Assembly: GCF_000753865.1 (NCBI RefSeq)
Contig: NZ_JQFW01000042.1
Span: forward strand, 22,979-86,978
Reading direction: 5' to 3'
Source of the DNA: Alteromonas sp. LOR
Lineage (GTDB): Bacteria > Pseudomonadota > Gammaproteobacteria > Enterobacterales > Alteromonadaceae
Length of the DNA: 64,000 nucleotides
Shown: positions 47,275 to 54,613 of the stretch, in pieces
Position numbering within the stretch: the first letter of the stretch is position 1
Layout: the number at the start of each line of letters is the position of its first letter
The notes under the pieces: model-generated
What the model saw: the letters and a program-made list of their open reading frames with translations, nothing else
Database searches by the model: none
What the model was told of the DNA's origin: nothing
Position numbers and translations under genes: made by a program

Positions 47275-47353
47275 TAGATAAATTACTGCCATAGCAATTG
47301 ACCTCGAATTTACCCCTCATCCCATAAGCTCTTACTTTTTTTAAGGACGCAGC

Positions 47354-48418
47354 ATGTTAAAAAAGATTGGTCTTATTATATTGACTATTATCATTTTCAT
47401 ATCTAGCTACGTAGTTTGGTTTTTTAGTCTTCTTGGAAACGAATTAAAAACTGACTATAGCAAACAACAACCAGAAGAAATCCGCTACATTTCAAAGGGA
47501 GTGAGCGTTAGTCGCGGGCGCATATTAGCCGTGCTAACTAGCGAGGACACATTAGGAGCGACGGGTAAGAGCACAGGTTATGAACTTACTGAGCTTGCGC
47601 GAGCGTTTTACGTTTTCCAAGCAAATGGGTTCGAAGTTGACATAGCCAGTGTCGACGGTGGTGACCCCCCTATGGTGGTTGACGCAGATGACATGGGTAA
47701 GTTTGACTATGCTTTTTTGAATGACAAAAAAGCTATGCAAAAAGTAAAAAATTCTTTTGAAATTGAAAAAATAGACTTAGCACATTATGACGCCATATAT
47801 TTTGTTGGTGGCAAGGGAGCAATGTTCGACTTTTCAACTAATACAAGCATCAAAGCAGCAGTATCTTACTTTTGGCAATCGAATAAGGTTATTGCTGCTG
47901 TATGTCACGGACCAGCAGCATTCATTGATGTTGTTTCCGATACAGGTGAGTATTTTGTTGAAAACAAGCAAGTTTCCGCTTTCACAAATTCCGAAGAGTT
48001 ATTTTTAATTCCAGATGCTAAAAATATTTTTCCCTTTTTATTAGAAACAAAATTAAGTGAGCAAGGCGCCACTTTTATAGCGGGTGAAAATTATCTAAAT
48101 CAAGTCAGTATTCATGACAATCTAGTTACTGGACAAAACCCTTGGTCTGTTTGGGAAGTTGCTGAAGCGACAGTCAAAGTCTTAGGTTATGAGCCATTGC
48201 CTAGAATAAAAACACCAGAAGAAAATAGTATTCAGATTTTGAAAGTTTTCGTTGATCAAGGCTATGACAGTGCTCAGAGACTAATAAGCGAAATTAACCA
48301 AGACTCAACTGCAAATATAAGCAGGCTGACCATTGCAACTCACGCTCTTGTCGCTGGTATCAAAGGAGAGCCTTATAAATCCTTTCGCTTAATGATGCTG
48401 TTAAACAAAGTTGAGTGA
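47354..48418 (+). CDS. DJ-1/PfpI family protein, membrane-anchored
   Basis: A 354-aa protein with an N-terminal anchor (about 5-27) and a class I glutamine amidotransferase-like domain of the DJ-1/PfpI/Hsp31 type. The nucleophile elbow is AAVCHGPAAF with C184, H185 next to it, and an acidic residue in GYELTELA (E79) as in Hsp31 relatives. Such proteins act as deglycases, glyoxalases or chaperones. A helical C-terminal extension (about 285-354) is not part of the core fold. Being envelope-anchored is unusual for this family. Middle gene of the S41/DJ-1/protease operon. Confidence 0.87.
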   Translation: MLKKIGLIILTIIIFISSYVVWFFSLLGNELKTDYSKQQPEEIRYISKGVSVSRGRILAVLTSEDTLGATGKSTGYELTELARAFYVFQANGFEVDIASVDGGDPPMVVDADDMGKFDYAFLNDKKAMQKVKNSFEIEKIDLAHYDAIYFVGGKGAMFDFSTNTSIKAAVSYFWQSNKVIAAVCHGPAAFIDVVSDTGEYFVENKQVSAFTNSEELFLIPDAKNIFPFLLETKLSEQGATFIAGENYLNQVSIHDNLVTGQNPWSVWEVAEATVKVLGYEPLPRIKTPEENSIQILKVFVDQGYDSAQRLISEINQDSTANISRLTIATHALVAGIKGEPYKSFRLMMLLNKVE

Positions 48419-48454
48419 TACCTGCCCTTTATCCCAATAAAATTAGGACCAAAT

Positions 48455-49699
48455 ATGAATATTTTTTTTAAGCTATCCATCTTAACAATTATCTTTTGCA
48501 TTAGCTTATCCGGTTGCTCTGTCATTAACAGCGTGAGAATAATGAACGCAAACAATGACATTAAGCCGATCTGGAAAACGGCAAAACCGAAAAAACAAAC
48601 ACTGGCAGCTCATTATATTGGTGAAAAGCCGTATATTAAATTGAAAGTAGATAAGCAACAGGAACTACTGTTCCTAATAGATACTGGTGCCTCATTCACC
48701 ATGCTTTTTGATACACCCAATACTTCAAAGATTGAATTTGAAAAAGGTTATTCTCTCTCAGTTGGGGGGTGGGGCGAAGGCGCTAACACTCCAGCTTATC
48801 AAACCCAACTTTCTAGAATCGAGATAAACGATGTTTCATTCGAAAACGTTAACGTAGCGTATATCCCAATAAGTACTAGTCAATATTACTTAAGAGAAGA
48901 CGAGGCTATCTTTGATGGCGTTATTGGGCATGACCTACTGAAGCACTTTGTGTGGACTTTTGACAAAAGAAGTCAAACTATTTCATTGTCGGCCAAATCA
49001 AGCGCTATCCAAGAAAAAGACGTTGTTCTGCCGTTTAAAACCTCACTTTCAAAAATTAGTATACCAAGTACGGTTTATTTCAACGAGCAAGACAGCGTTA
49101 GCAGGAGCATTGTGATAGATACAGGTAGTAGACACTATATGAAGATGAATACAGCCTACGCTGATAAGAATAATATCAAACTGCCACCCACTTCAATTAG
49201 CGCTGCAGACTTCGGTTTGAGCGGCAAAGCACCACACCGCAGGGTAACGCTACCCGCTTTGAAGTTAGGAGACCTTAAGTTAAGCAGAATCAAAACTAAC
49301 ATCATAGAGAGCGATGATGAGGACGATTGGTGGATATTAGGTAGCGCATTGCTGAACCAATTTATTACTATCATCGATTATCCAAATAGACAATTTATTA
49401 TACGCCCGTATTCAGATGTAGAATTTAAAACTCAGTACAACTTAGCTGGTCTTGACCTTAGAAAGTTGCGAGGGGGAAAGCTTATGGTTCGTTACGTCTA
49501 TCCTCAACTACCGGGAGAAGCTGCTGCTATTGAAGCGGGTGATGTAGTGACCACAATAAATGATAAGCACACTGAGTCAATTTCAGAGGAAGATTGGCTT
49601 TTATTGGCAAGTGAACCTGGTAACTTTACATTATGCTTTGAAAACGGCGGATGTAAGAATTTTCAAACAAGAGATATAGAAGGGTACTCACGTCCTTAA
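48455..49699 (+). CDS. Lipoprotein aspartic protease with PDZ-like tail
   Basis: A 414-aa lipoprotein (lipobox LSGC, Cys 21) with two retropepsin-type active-site motifs in one chain: FLIDTGASFTML (DTG 76-78) and IVIDTGSRHYM (DTG 222-224), each followed by a hydrophobic-Gly flap-like region (GVIGHDLL 156-162; WWILGSALLNQF). Retropepsins normally dimerise with one DTG each; here both halves are in one polypeptide, like pepsins. The C-terminus (about 335-405) is PDZ-like (LPGEAAAIEAGDVVTTIND). It is probably an envelope protease. Third gene of its operon, 36 bp after the DJ-1 gene. Confidence 0.87.
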   Translation: MNIFFKLSILTIIFCISLSGCSVINSVRIMNANNDIKPIWKTAKPKKQTLAAHYIGEKPYIKLKVDKQQELLFLIDTGASFTMLFDTPNTSKIEFEKGYSLSVGGWGEGANTPAYQTQLSRIEINDVSFENVNVAYIPISTSQYYLREDEAIFDGVIGHDLLKHFVWTFDKRSQTISLSAKSSAIQEKDVVLPFKTSLSKISIPSTVYFNEQDSVSRSIVIDTGSRHYMKMNTAYADKNNIKLPPTSISAADFGLSGKAPHRRVTLPALKLGDLKLSRIKTNIIESDDEDDWWILGSALLNQFITIIDYPNRQFIIRPYSDVEFKTQYNLAGLDLRKLRGGKLMVRYVYPQLPGEAAAIEAGDVVTTINDKHTESISEEDWLLLASEPGNFTLCFENGGCKNFQTRDIEGYSRP

Positions 49700-49785
49700 C
49701 TTCGCTTCTTAGCATTGCGGTTGTGATTGAAATTTTCACAACCGCCACCATACCAAAAATCCATAGCAATTCTTATAAATCAAAA

Positions 49786-49840
49786 AAGTGAAGTGACACC
49801 CAATAGTTGGAATATCCAATTACCGAGGGGCACTTCACTT
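49786..49840. repeat. Palindromic element with IS3-like ends
   Basis: A perfect 10-bp inverted repeat, AAGTGAAGTG (49786-49795) and CACTTCACTT (49831-49840), with a further internal TTGG/CCAA pairing. TGAAGTGACACCCAATAGTT resembles the outer end of IS3-family elements as I recall them. It could be a collapsed insertion-sequence pair or a tiny MITE. It also lies between convergent genes and may act as a terminator. Confidence 0.5.
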
Positions 49841-49890
49841 CATTTAAAGAGGTCGGGCTCTGTCGCATTATTGCAGATGTGACTGCTAAA

Positions 49891-50472
49891 TTAAAATTCG
49901 TATCTAACACTCATATTTACGATTTCTTGATCAGAGTACTTAGTATATTCAATTCCCGCTAAGCACCCCCAAAGATCGTATAAAGCACCAAGCCTATAGG
50001 CTTTTTGATCGGCGTCACCGTCCCAATTTTGCACTTCTAAGCCACCAAACACTTCTAAGTCTGCGGTTAACTGGTAGCGAACGTTTGTTGCTGCACTAAA
50101 GAAGTCTGTGTCGGCACTTGCAGAATCGTTATCACGGGTTCCCGTCATATCAAAGTTACCTAAACCCAGCCTGTAATCAAGTGTCATTTTGGGTGAAATA
50201 TTATGGATATAGCCAAGCGATAACTGTCGTTGTAAGACATCAAGCTTGAACCCATCTTGAGAATCTGAAGAATCGATATGCTTGTATTCAGCAAAAAAGC
50301 CATACCCTATCTCAGCACTTGCTCTGAGTTCATAGCCAGTTAGGTCAAATGATTCAATATCCGATATTTCTGACTTCACATAACCTGCTTGCAAGAAGCT
50401 ATAAGAGGGTTGAGCAGCATTTGCGATACTGCAAAACGATAAGCATAAAGTTGGAATAATAAGTTTATACAT
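49891..50472 (-). CDS. Outer-membrane beta-barrel protein
   Basis: A 193-aa exported protein: signal peptide 1-19 (ANAA), then alternating amphipathic strands (FLQAGYVKSEIS, YELRASAEIGYGFFAEYKHI, LSLGYIHNIS, YRLGLGNF ...) ending in the aromatic C-terminal motif VRYEF used by the Bam complex. The size fits an eight-stranded OmpA/OmpX-type barrel. A single cysteine pair is absent. Function unknown, perhaps adhesion or envelope protection. A strong regulatory box lies 51 bp upstream. Confidence 0.85.
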   Translation of the reverse strand: MYKLIIPTLCLSFCSIANAAQPSYSFLQAGYVKSEISDIESFDLTGYELRASAEIGYGFFAEYKHIDSSDSQDGFKLDVLQRQLSLGYIHNISPKMTLDYRLGLGNFDMTGTRDNDSASADTDFFSAATNVRYQLTADLEVFGGLEVQNWDGDADQKAYRLGALYDLWGCLAGIEYTKYSDQEIVNMSVRYEF

Positions 50473-50506
50473 GTTGGTCCTTTATTGGTTTTTTTAAACT
50501 ACCTAA

Positions 50507-50539
50507 ATGCTAGCGTCTTGTTGGTGAACTGAAGGTGAA
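50507..50539 (-). promoter_or_regulatory. Island regulon box 6 with -10 (outer-membrane protein)
   Basis: In the gene direction TTCACCTTCAGTTCACC (50539-50523), two perfect half-sites, then 10 nt, then TAGCAT (50512-50507). With box 1 this is the best copy. Confidence 0.72.
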
Positions 50540-50716
50540 AGCAACATGGATATAACTGTATGAATCGTTATGCACAGCTGAAGGAAAATGAAATGGTTAG
50601 CAATAACGCCGATTGTCCTTAACGGCTAGCGACGTAACGCTGGTACTCCTCTTCTATATGGTAGTTAATGGCGCAAGCAAAAGTGGTGTTCTGAATAGGT
50701 TTCCGGCCGAGGTGTG

Positions 50717-51928
50717 CTAGGTTTTTGCTGTATGAATTTCTGCAATATAACGCGTACCTTTTTTCTCAAGGTTCAGGGTCCAGTGCATAGCGTTGGCAAT
50801 TCTTTCTACTAAATACTGGCCATGCCCAAGCCCTTGATAATCAGGCCTTTCATGTTCACCAATGTTGTTTTCAAAGATTAACGTACTGCCCTTATTATAA
50901 ATCGACAAACTGCCATCACCACTATGATAATAGGCGTTGTTGACCAAGTTTTGACACATAAGAAGCACTAAGTATGGATTGCCTATCACCTTAAATTGCT
51001 CGTCAAGCGACAGTTTTGCATCAAATGTCACGTTTAAGTTGGCTTTGTACAAGGTCAATACGCTACGTTCCAAAATGGGCAGGACGCGTATTTCTTTTAA
51101 TATAAGGTTTTCGTCCCGTGCTAAAGCTAATAATACTTCTACTGTTTTCTCTAAGTCTTCTGAAACCTGAGTAAGTAACACTTTGTCGTTTTCAGTAAAA
51201 AGTGAATCGGCACGCAAAGCGAGGGAGTTTTTTAGCAGCGTAATGGGCGTTCTAAGTTCATGACTGACGTCTCGCGTAAAGTTTTTCTCACGGGCCAATA
51301 ATAGAGAAATGCGCTCGAAAGCAGCAGAAAAGGCAAAATTAAGTTTGCCAATTTCGTCATTACGCGACTGTGACAAAGTAGCGTTAAATTTTGCCCCGAC
51401 TTCATGAGCGAGCACATTTTCAGTGAGTTGCTTTATTGGCTTTGCGATACGCTGAGAAAGCGCATAGGCAATTGCAGTTGATCCCAACATTACTAAAGTA
51501 GTTACACCAAGCACAAACCAAAACATCACCGAGCTTACGTGGGTTATTACCTGAATGTCTGTACCATCTATTGTTAACCAAAGGTCTGAGTTGTCGCCAA
51601 GCAAATAGCGCTCAATGTGTATGTTTCGGCCGTTAACTGAAAACTCTTTTTCAAATTTGTTTTGTTCATAACCACGTTTGATAGCCAGTGGAAACTCAGA
51701 CTCTCTCGTGTACAGCTTAATATAATCCAATCGAGGCTCAATTATGTGACCGTTTTTGTCGAAATATTGTTGAATATATTTTGCTTCTTCATGCATCACT
51801 TGTTTAACCACATCGTCTTCAGTGATGGCGGCAAACAACCATGTAATACATGCAAATATCACACATATTGCAGCTGATAGGCTACCAAATGTGATAAAAA
51901 CTCGGCGACTAATTGAGGTTGATGACAT
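50717..51928 (-). CDS. Sensor histidine kinase 2 (no adjacent regulator)
   Basis: A 403-aa sensor paralogous to the kinase at 44136. TM1 is at about 12-35, the periplasmic part at 36-130, TM2 at 132-155, then HAMP; H223 lies in FTRDVSHELRTPITLLKN. The ATP domain shares the odd FENN segment where DxGxG is expected, followed by the GLGHGQYLVERI box. The sensor region differs strongly from kinase 1, so it likely sees another signal. No response-regulator gene is adjacent; signalling to the 45355 regulator is inferred. Confidence 0.92.
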   Translation of the reverse strand: MSSTSISRRVFITFGSLSAAICVIFACITWLFAAITEDDVVKQVMHEEAKYIQQYFDKNGHIIEPRLDYIKLYTRESEFPLAIKRGYEQNKFEKEFSVNGRNIHIERYLLGDNSDLWLTIDGTDIQVITHVSSVMFWFVLGVTTLVMLGSTAIAYALSQRIAKPIKQLTENVLAHEVGAKFNATLSQSRNDEIGKLNFAFSAAFERISLLLAREKNFTRDVSHELRTPITLLKNSLALRADSLFTENDKVLLTQVSEDLEKTVEVLLALARDENLILKEIRVLPILERSVLTLYKANLNVTFDAKLSLDEQFKVIGNPYLVLLMCQNLVNNAYYHSGDGSLSIYNKGSTLIFENNIGEHERPDYQGLGHGQYLVERIANAMHWTLNLEKKGTRYIAEIHTAKT

Positions 51929-52068
51929 GTTTATTACTCAATTGATTAAAACCTTACAAGGTAGTGTTGTTATATATCAAAAACCACAATTACACTTCAG
52001 CGTTTGTGAATGCAATAGACGACGCTAGCAGCGATCAGTTCAACAAAAAGCTTGGTTTCCAATGTTCG

Positions 52069-52101
52069 TTCACCCCTATTTCACTTTGAAGATTTTACTA
52101 T
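52069..52101 (+). promoter_or_regulatory. Island regulon box 7 with -10 (serine hydrolase 2)
   Basis: TTCACCCCTATTTCACT at 52069-52085, 10 nt, then TACTAT (52096-52101), 44 bp before the ATG. Confidence 0.65.
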
Positions 52102-52144
52102 TTGCTCGTTACGAAACGGTACATTACCTACGAGGATATAAAGT

Positions 52145-53314
52145 ATGATAAACATTAAGGTGTTTCAAAAAACGATGTTAGCCAGTGTCGTGTGTTTAGG
52201 TCTAGCCGCTTGCGGTTCAAGTGGCGATTCAAACTCGTCGATTATACCAACACCACAGCCTGCACCAAGTGGCAATTATCAGGACATGTTACAAGCGGCA
52301 GTAGATTCAGGGGTACCTGGAGTAATAATGGCAATAGAAAGCCCCGAAATAAACTTTATCGGTGCAGCAGGAGTTGCAGACCTTGACACACTGGAACCTA
52401 TGCAAACGTATCATCAAATGCCAACAGGTAGTTCAGGTAAAAAAGCCACTGCTCTATTAGTGGCTATGCTCCACGAAGAGGGCATGCTGGATATGGACAA
52501 CCCAATATCAACGTGGCTACCCAGTACTATTTTGTCCCGCATTGAGAATAGTGAGAGCATGACCCTTCGCCAGTTACTCAATCACACTGCTGGGGTTTGG
52601 GATTACTTAGATGACGGCAGTTCAGACGAATGGTTTGAAGCCATTATTGACGATCCATCATCTGTAAAAACCGATATCTTTGCTTTGCAGTTTGCACTTG
52701 ATCAAACGGCGTACTTCGCTCCCGGTGAGGCATTCAACTATTCTAATACCGGCTATTTACTAGCAGGTTTAATTCTTGATGAAGTACTAGGCGAGCACCA
52801 TCACAACGCTATGCGTGAACGCTTATTTGTAGGCTTGGGTATGAATAATACTTATTACAATGGACTTGAGAAAGATAAGGGCAGTATTATTTCTGGATAC
52901 ACTGAATTTGATGATGAAATTGAAAACACCAAATTTGTATATGAAAATATTGGTGTAGCCGATGCACCTTTAGTGTCTACAGTTGAGGATATGTCACTGT
53001 TATTACGTGCTATAGTTAGTGATGACTCACACCTAGATAACGCAATAACTGAACACTTATTTGCCAATGACCGTCTTGTTCAGGTTAATAGCGAAACGCA
53101 GTACGGCCTTGGGATATTTTATCAAAATATCAATGGCAAGGACGTATATCACCATGGTGGCGGTGACCCTGGTTATATCACTGAAAACTATTATGTGGCG
53201 GACAGCGATCTCACATTAACCGTATTCTTTAACTGCAGTGGCTATGAAGCCTGTCAAGCTCCAGCCGCAGACCTTATGAATAAAGTACTTCAAACTATTT
53301 TCGAAGATAACTAG
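52145..53314 (+). CDS. Serine hydrolase 2, lipoprotein, class C beta-lactamase fold
   Basis: A 389-aa lipoprotein (lipobox LAAC, Cys 23) with a Pro/Ser linker and a beta-lactamase-like catalytic domain. The SxxK motif is S96-S-G-K99, the Y-x-N motif Y199-S-N201, and HHGGGDPGY stands in for KTG. It resembles D-aminopeptidase/esterase members (EstB, PbpE-like), not classical AmpC. It is related in plan to the hydrolase at 39898. A regulatory box lies 60 bp upstream. The stop codon abuts the duplicated DUF1499 fragment, so it is the last island gene. Confidence 0.9.
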   Translation: MINIKVFQKTMLASVVCLGLAACGSSGDSNSSIIPTPQPAPSGNYQDMLQAAVDSGVPGVIMAIESPEINFIGAAGVADLDTLEPMQTYHQMPTGSSGKKATALLVAMLHEEGMLDMDNPISTWLPSTILSRIENSESMTLRQLLNHTAGVWDYLDDGSSDEWFEAIIDDPSSVKTDIFALQFALDQTAYFAPGEAFNYSNTGYLLAGLILDEVLGEHHHNAMRERLFVGLGMNNTYYNGLEKDKGSIISGYTEFDDEIENTKFVYENIGVADAPLVSTVEDMSLLLRAIVSDDSHLDNAITEHLFANDRLVQVNSETQYGLGIFYQNINGKDVYHHGGGDPGYITENYYVADSDLTLTVFFNCSGYEACQAPAADLMNKVLQTIFEDN

Positions 53315-53410
53315 AAAATTAACTTTAGGTCGGCATCAGGGCTTGGGTTGTCCGACCTAGGTGTAAATAAAGCGCGAATGGAAAAGGTTACTGCGTTGTT
53401 TGTTAAGTAA
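53314..53410 (+). pseudogene. Duplicated 3' end of the DUF1499 gene (right island flank)
   Basis: 97 bp matching the end of the DUF1499 gene at 37466-37562 with 5 differences by my count, in the same orientation and including the stop codon. No start or signal sequence is present. It marks the right junction; the following 90 bp and intact nei are the original downstream neighbours. Confidence 0.92.
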
Positions 53411-53444
53411 TACCTTTTCCGTTTTTTTAGATAGGATAATTCAA

Positions 53445-54269
53445 CTAAATTAATGGCTGACAGCTTTTACACCAATATATTCGGCGTCCATTCCGCTGCG
53501 CTTTAATTATTGGAGTAACACACTCTCTACAAGGAAGTTCCTCGCGATTGAACACCATAAACCGAACGCTTTCATAGCTTCCCTTGGTTTTTGCAAGCGC
53601 GGTGGCCATACTCGTTGGCACTGTATGCCCTCTTGTTTTATACGCTCGCTTACCTACCGCTATCGTTTGTTTGGCAAGGGCCTCTATTTGCTCTGAGGTT
53701 AACTGCTTAGGTTTGTAGTCAGGATGCACGCCTGCAGCAAACAGTATTTCACTTCGCAAATAGTTACCAATACCCGCTACAAAATGCTGATCGAGATACA
53801 GCGCGCTTAAACTGCGATTACAGAAGCGCGCTGAAAGAAGTCGTTTACTGAGGGTTTGCCACTTTAAATTCTTCTGAAGTATGTCTGGACCAATCTTTGT
53901 CAAAAATGGATGGGCGAGAAGCTCTTCAGGTTGATAAATACCAATATCTGACGCACTATAAAGCAATGCGCTCTTTTCCTTGGTGTGAAGCGCTAATCGC
54001 AAGGAGCGCTTCGTAGCGGGTAACTCCCCCCTTTTTGCGGTCATCCAAACGCCATAAAGTTGATTATGAGAGTAAACCGAAAGCTGATTATCAAAATGAA
54101 TAAGCATCGCCTTTCCTCTCGTCTCAACCTGCTCAACCCGTCGGCCTTTTAGCTTGGCAGCGCCTCGAGTTAGGTGAGGCAAGCCAACCTCTATATCTTC
54201 TATCTGCTGACCTTCAATAACCTTAGCAATTTTATCCGCAGCAAGACGAATTTCCGGACCCTCTGGCAT
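53445..54269 (-). CDS. nei: Endonuclease VIII-like DNA glycosylase
   Basis: A base-excision repair glycosylase/AP lyase that removes oxidised pyrimidines. The 274-aa protein begins MPEGPEI, giving the catalytic Pro1 and Glu2 after Met removal, and has K53 in TRGKAMLIHF. The helix-two-turn-helix is in LDQHFVAGIGNYLRSEILF, and the C-terminal zinc finger has four cysteines (CREC ... CKSC). The MPEGPEI start and the LxQ-free GIGNYLRSEIL favour Nei over MutM. This is the intact copy; a deleted fragment sits at 37567. Confidence 0.93.
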   Translation of the reverse strand: MPEGPEIRLAADKIAKVIEGQQIEDIEVGLPHLTRGAAKLKGRRVEQVETRGKAMLIHFDNQLSVYSHNQLYGVWMTAKRGELPATKRSLRLALHTKEKSALLYSASDIGIYQPEELLAHPFLTKIGPDILQKNLKWQTLSKRLLSARFCNRSLSALYLDQHFVAGIGNYLRSEILFAAGVHPDYKPKQLTSEQIEALAKQTIAVGKRAYKTRGHTVPTSMATALAKTKGSYESVRFMVFNREELPCRECVTPIIKAQRNGRRIYWCKSCQPLI

Positions 54270-54387
54270 TTCACTAAATCCTTATGCGGATAACAATAAA
54301 ACTAATAGTACTAAGATTTTACGTTTGAATTCTGTGAAGGGATTTTTATTTTTTTTAGTTGTTTATAAACCAAAGTTGTTCAGACAC

Positions 54388-54426
54388 AAAAAAGCCCCGT
54401 TCTTTTCAAAGAAACGGGGCTTTTTT
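54388..54426 (-). terminator. Terminator, probably the original one of tRNA-Ser
   Basis: AAAAAAGCCCCGTT paired with AACGGGGCTTTTTT, flanked by A and T runs so it works on both strands. It lies directly beyond the tRNA-Ser 3' fragment and now stands 7.6 kb away from the intact tRNA gene. Confidence 0.88.
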
Positions 54427-54430
54427 GCTA

Positions 54431-54463
54431 ATTTGGCGGAGAGAGAGGGATTCGAACCCTCGT
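54431..54463 (-). repeat. attL: tRNA-Ser 3' end fragment
   Basis: 33 bp identical to 62065-62097, the 3' part of tRNA-Ser(GGA) including the T-arm and CCA. It is the far attachment-site copy left by integration of the element. Confidence 0.93.
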
Positions 54464-54526
54464 AAATGCGAGACCAAAATTAAAACCATATAAATCAATG
54501 TTTTGAGAATAACATTCAATTACACT

Positions 54527-54547
54527 TTGTACTAGAGATTTGTACTA
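54527..54547. repeat. Left arm-type repeats
   Basis: TTGTACTA at 54527-54534 and 54540-54547, a 13-bp period, 64 bp inside attL. The matching pair TTGTACCA lies inside attR with the same period. Probably integrase arm-binding sites. Confidence 0.6.
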
Positions 54548-54613
54548 AACAATACACTTTACCCACTAATTAATATGCTAATAGGGTTATACTTTGCTTC
54601 ACCTTAACAATGC

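Larger units (their letters stand above)
37567..53410. mobile_element. Inserted genomic island 1 (unique part about 37.7-53.3 kb)
   Basis: The island separates the DUF1499 gene from intact nei. Its ends are partial, diverged duplications of those two genes: a nei fragment at the left and the DUF1499 3' end at the right. No integrase, transposase or tRNA is present, so arrival by homologous recombination through the shared flanks fits best. The content is regulators and envelope or secreted hydrolases. The unique part starts after 37691 and ends at the serine-hydrolase stop, 53314. Confidence 0.8.
54270..54613. other. Intergenic with terminator, attL and arm repeats
   Basis: A 344-bp gap between nei and the BRCT-protein stop. 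It contains a terminator (54388-54426), the left att repeat (54431-54463) and paired TTGTACTA repeats (54527-54547). Confidence 0.7.

Noticed and set aside
39898..53314. True beta-lactamase resistance genes
   Set aside because: The two class C-fold hydrolases lack a proper KTG box and match esterase/D-aminopeptidase relatives better.
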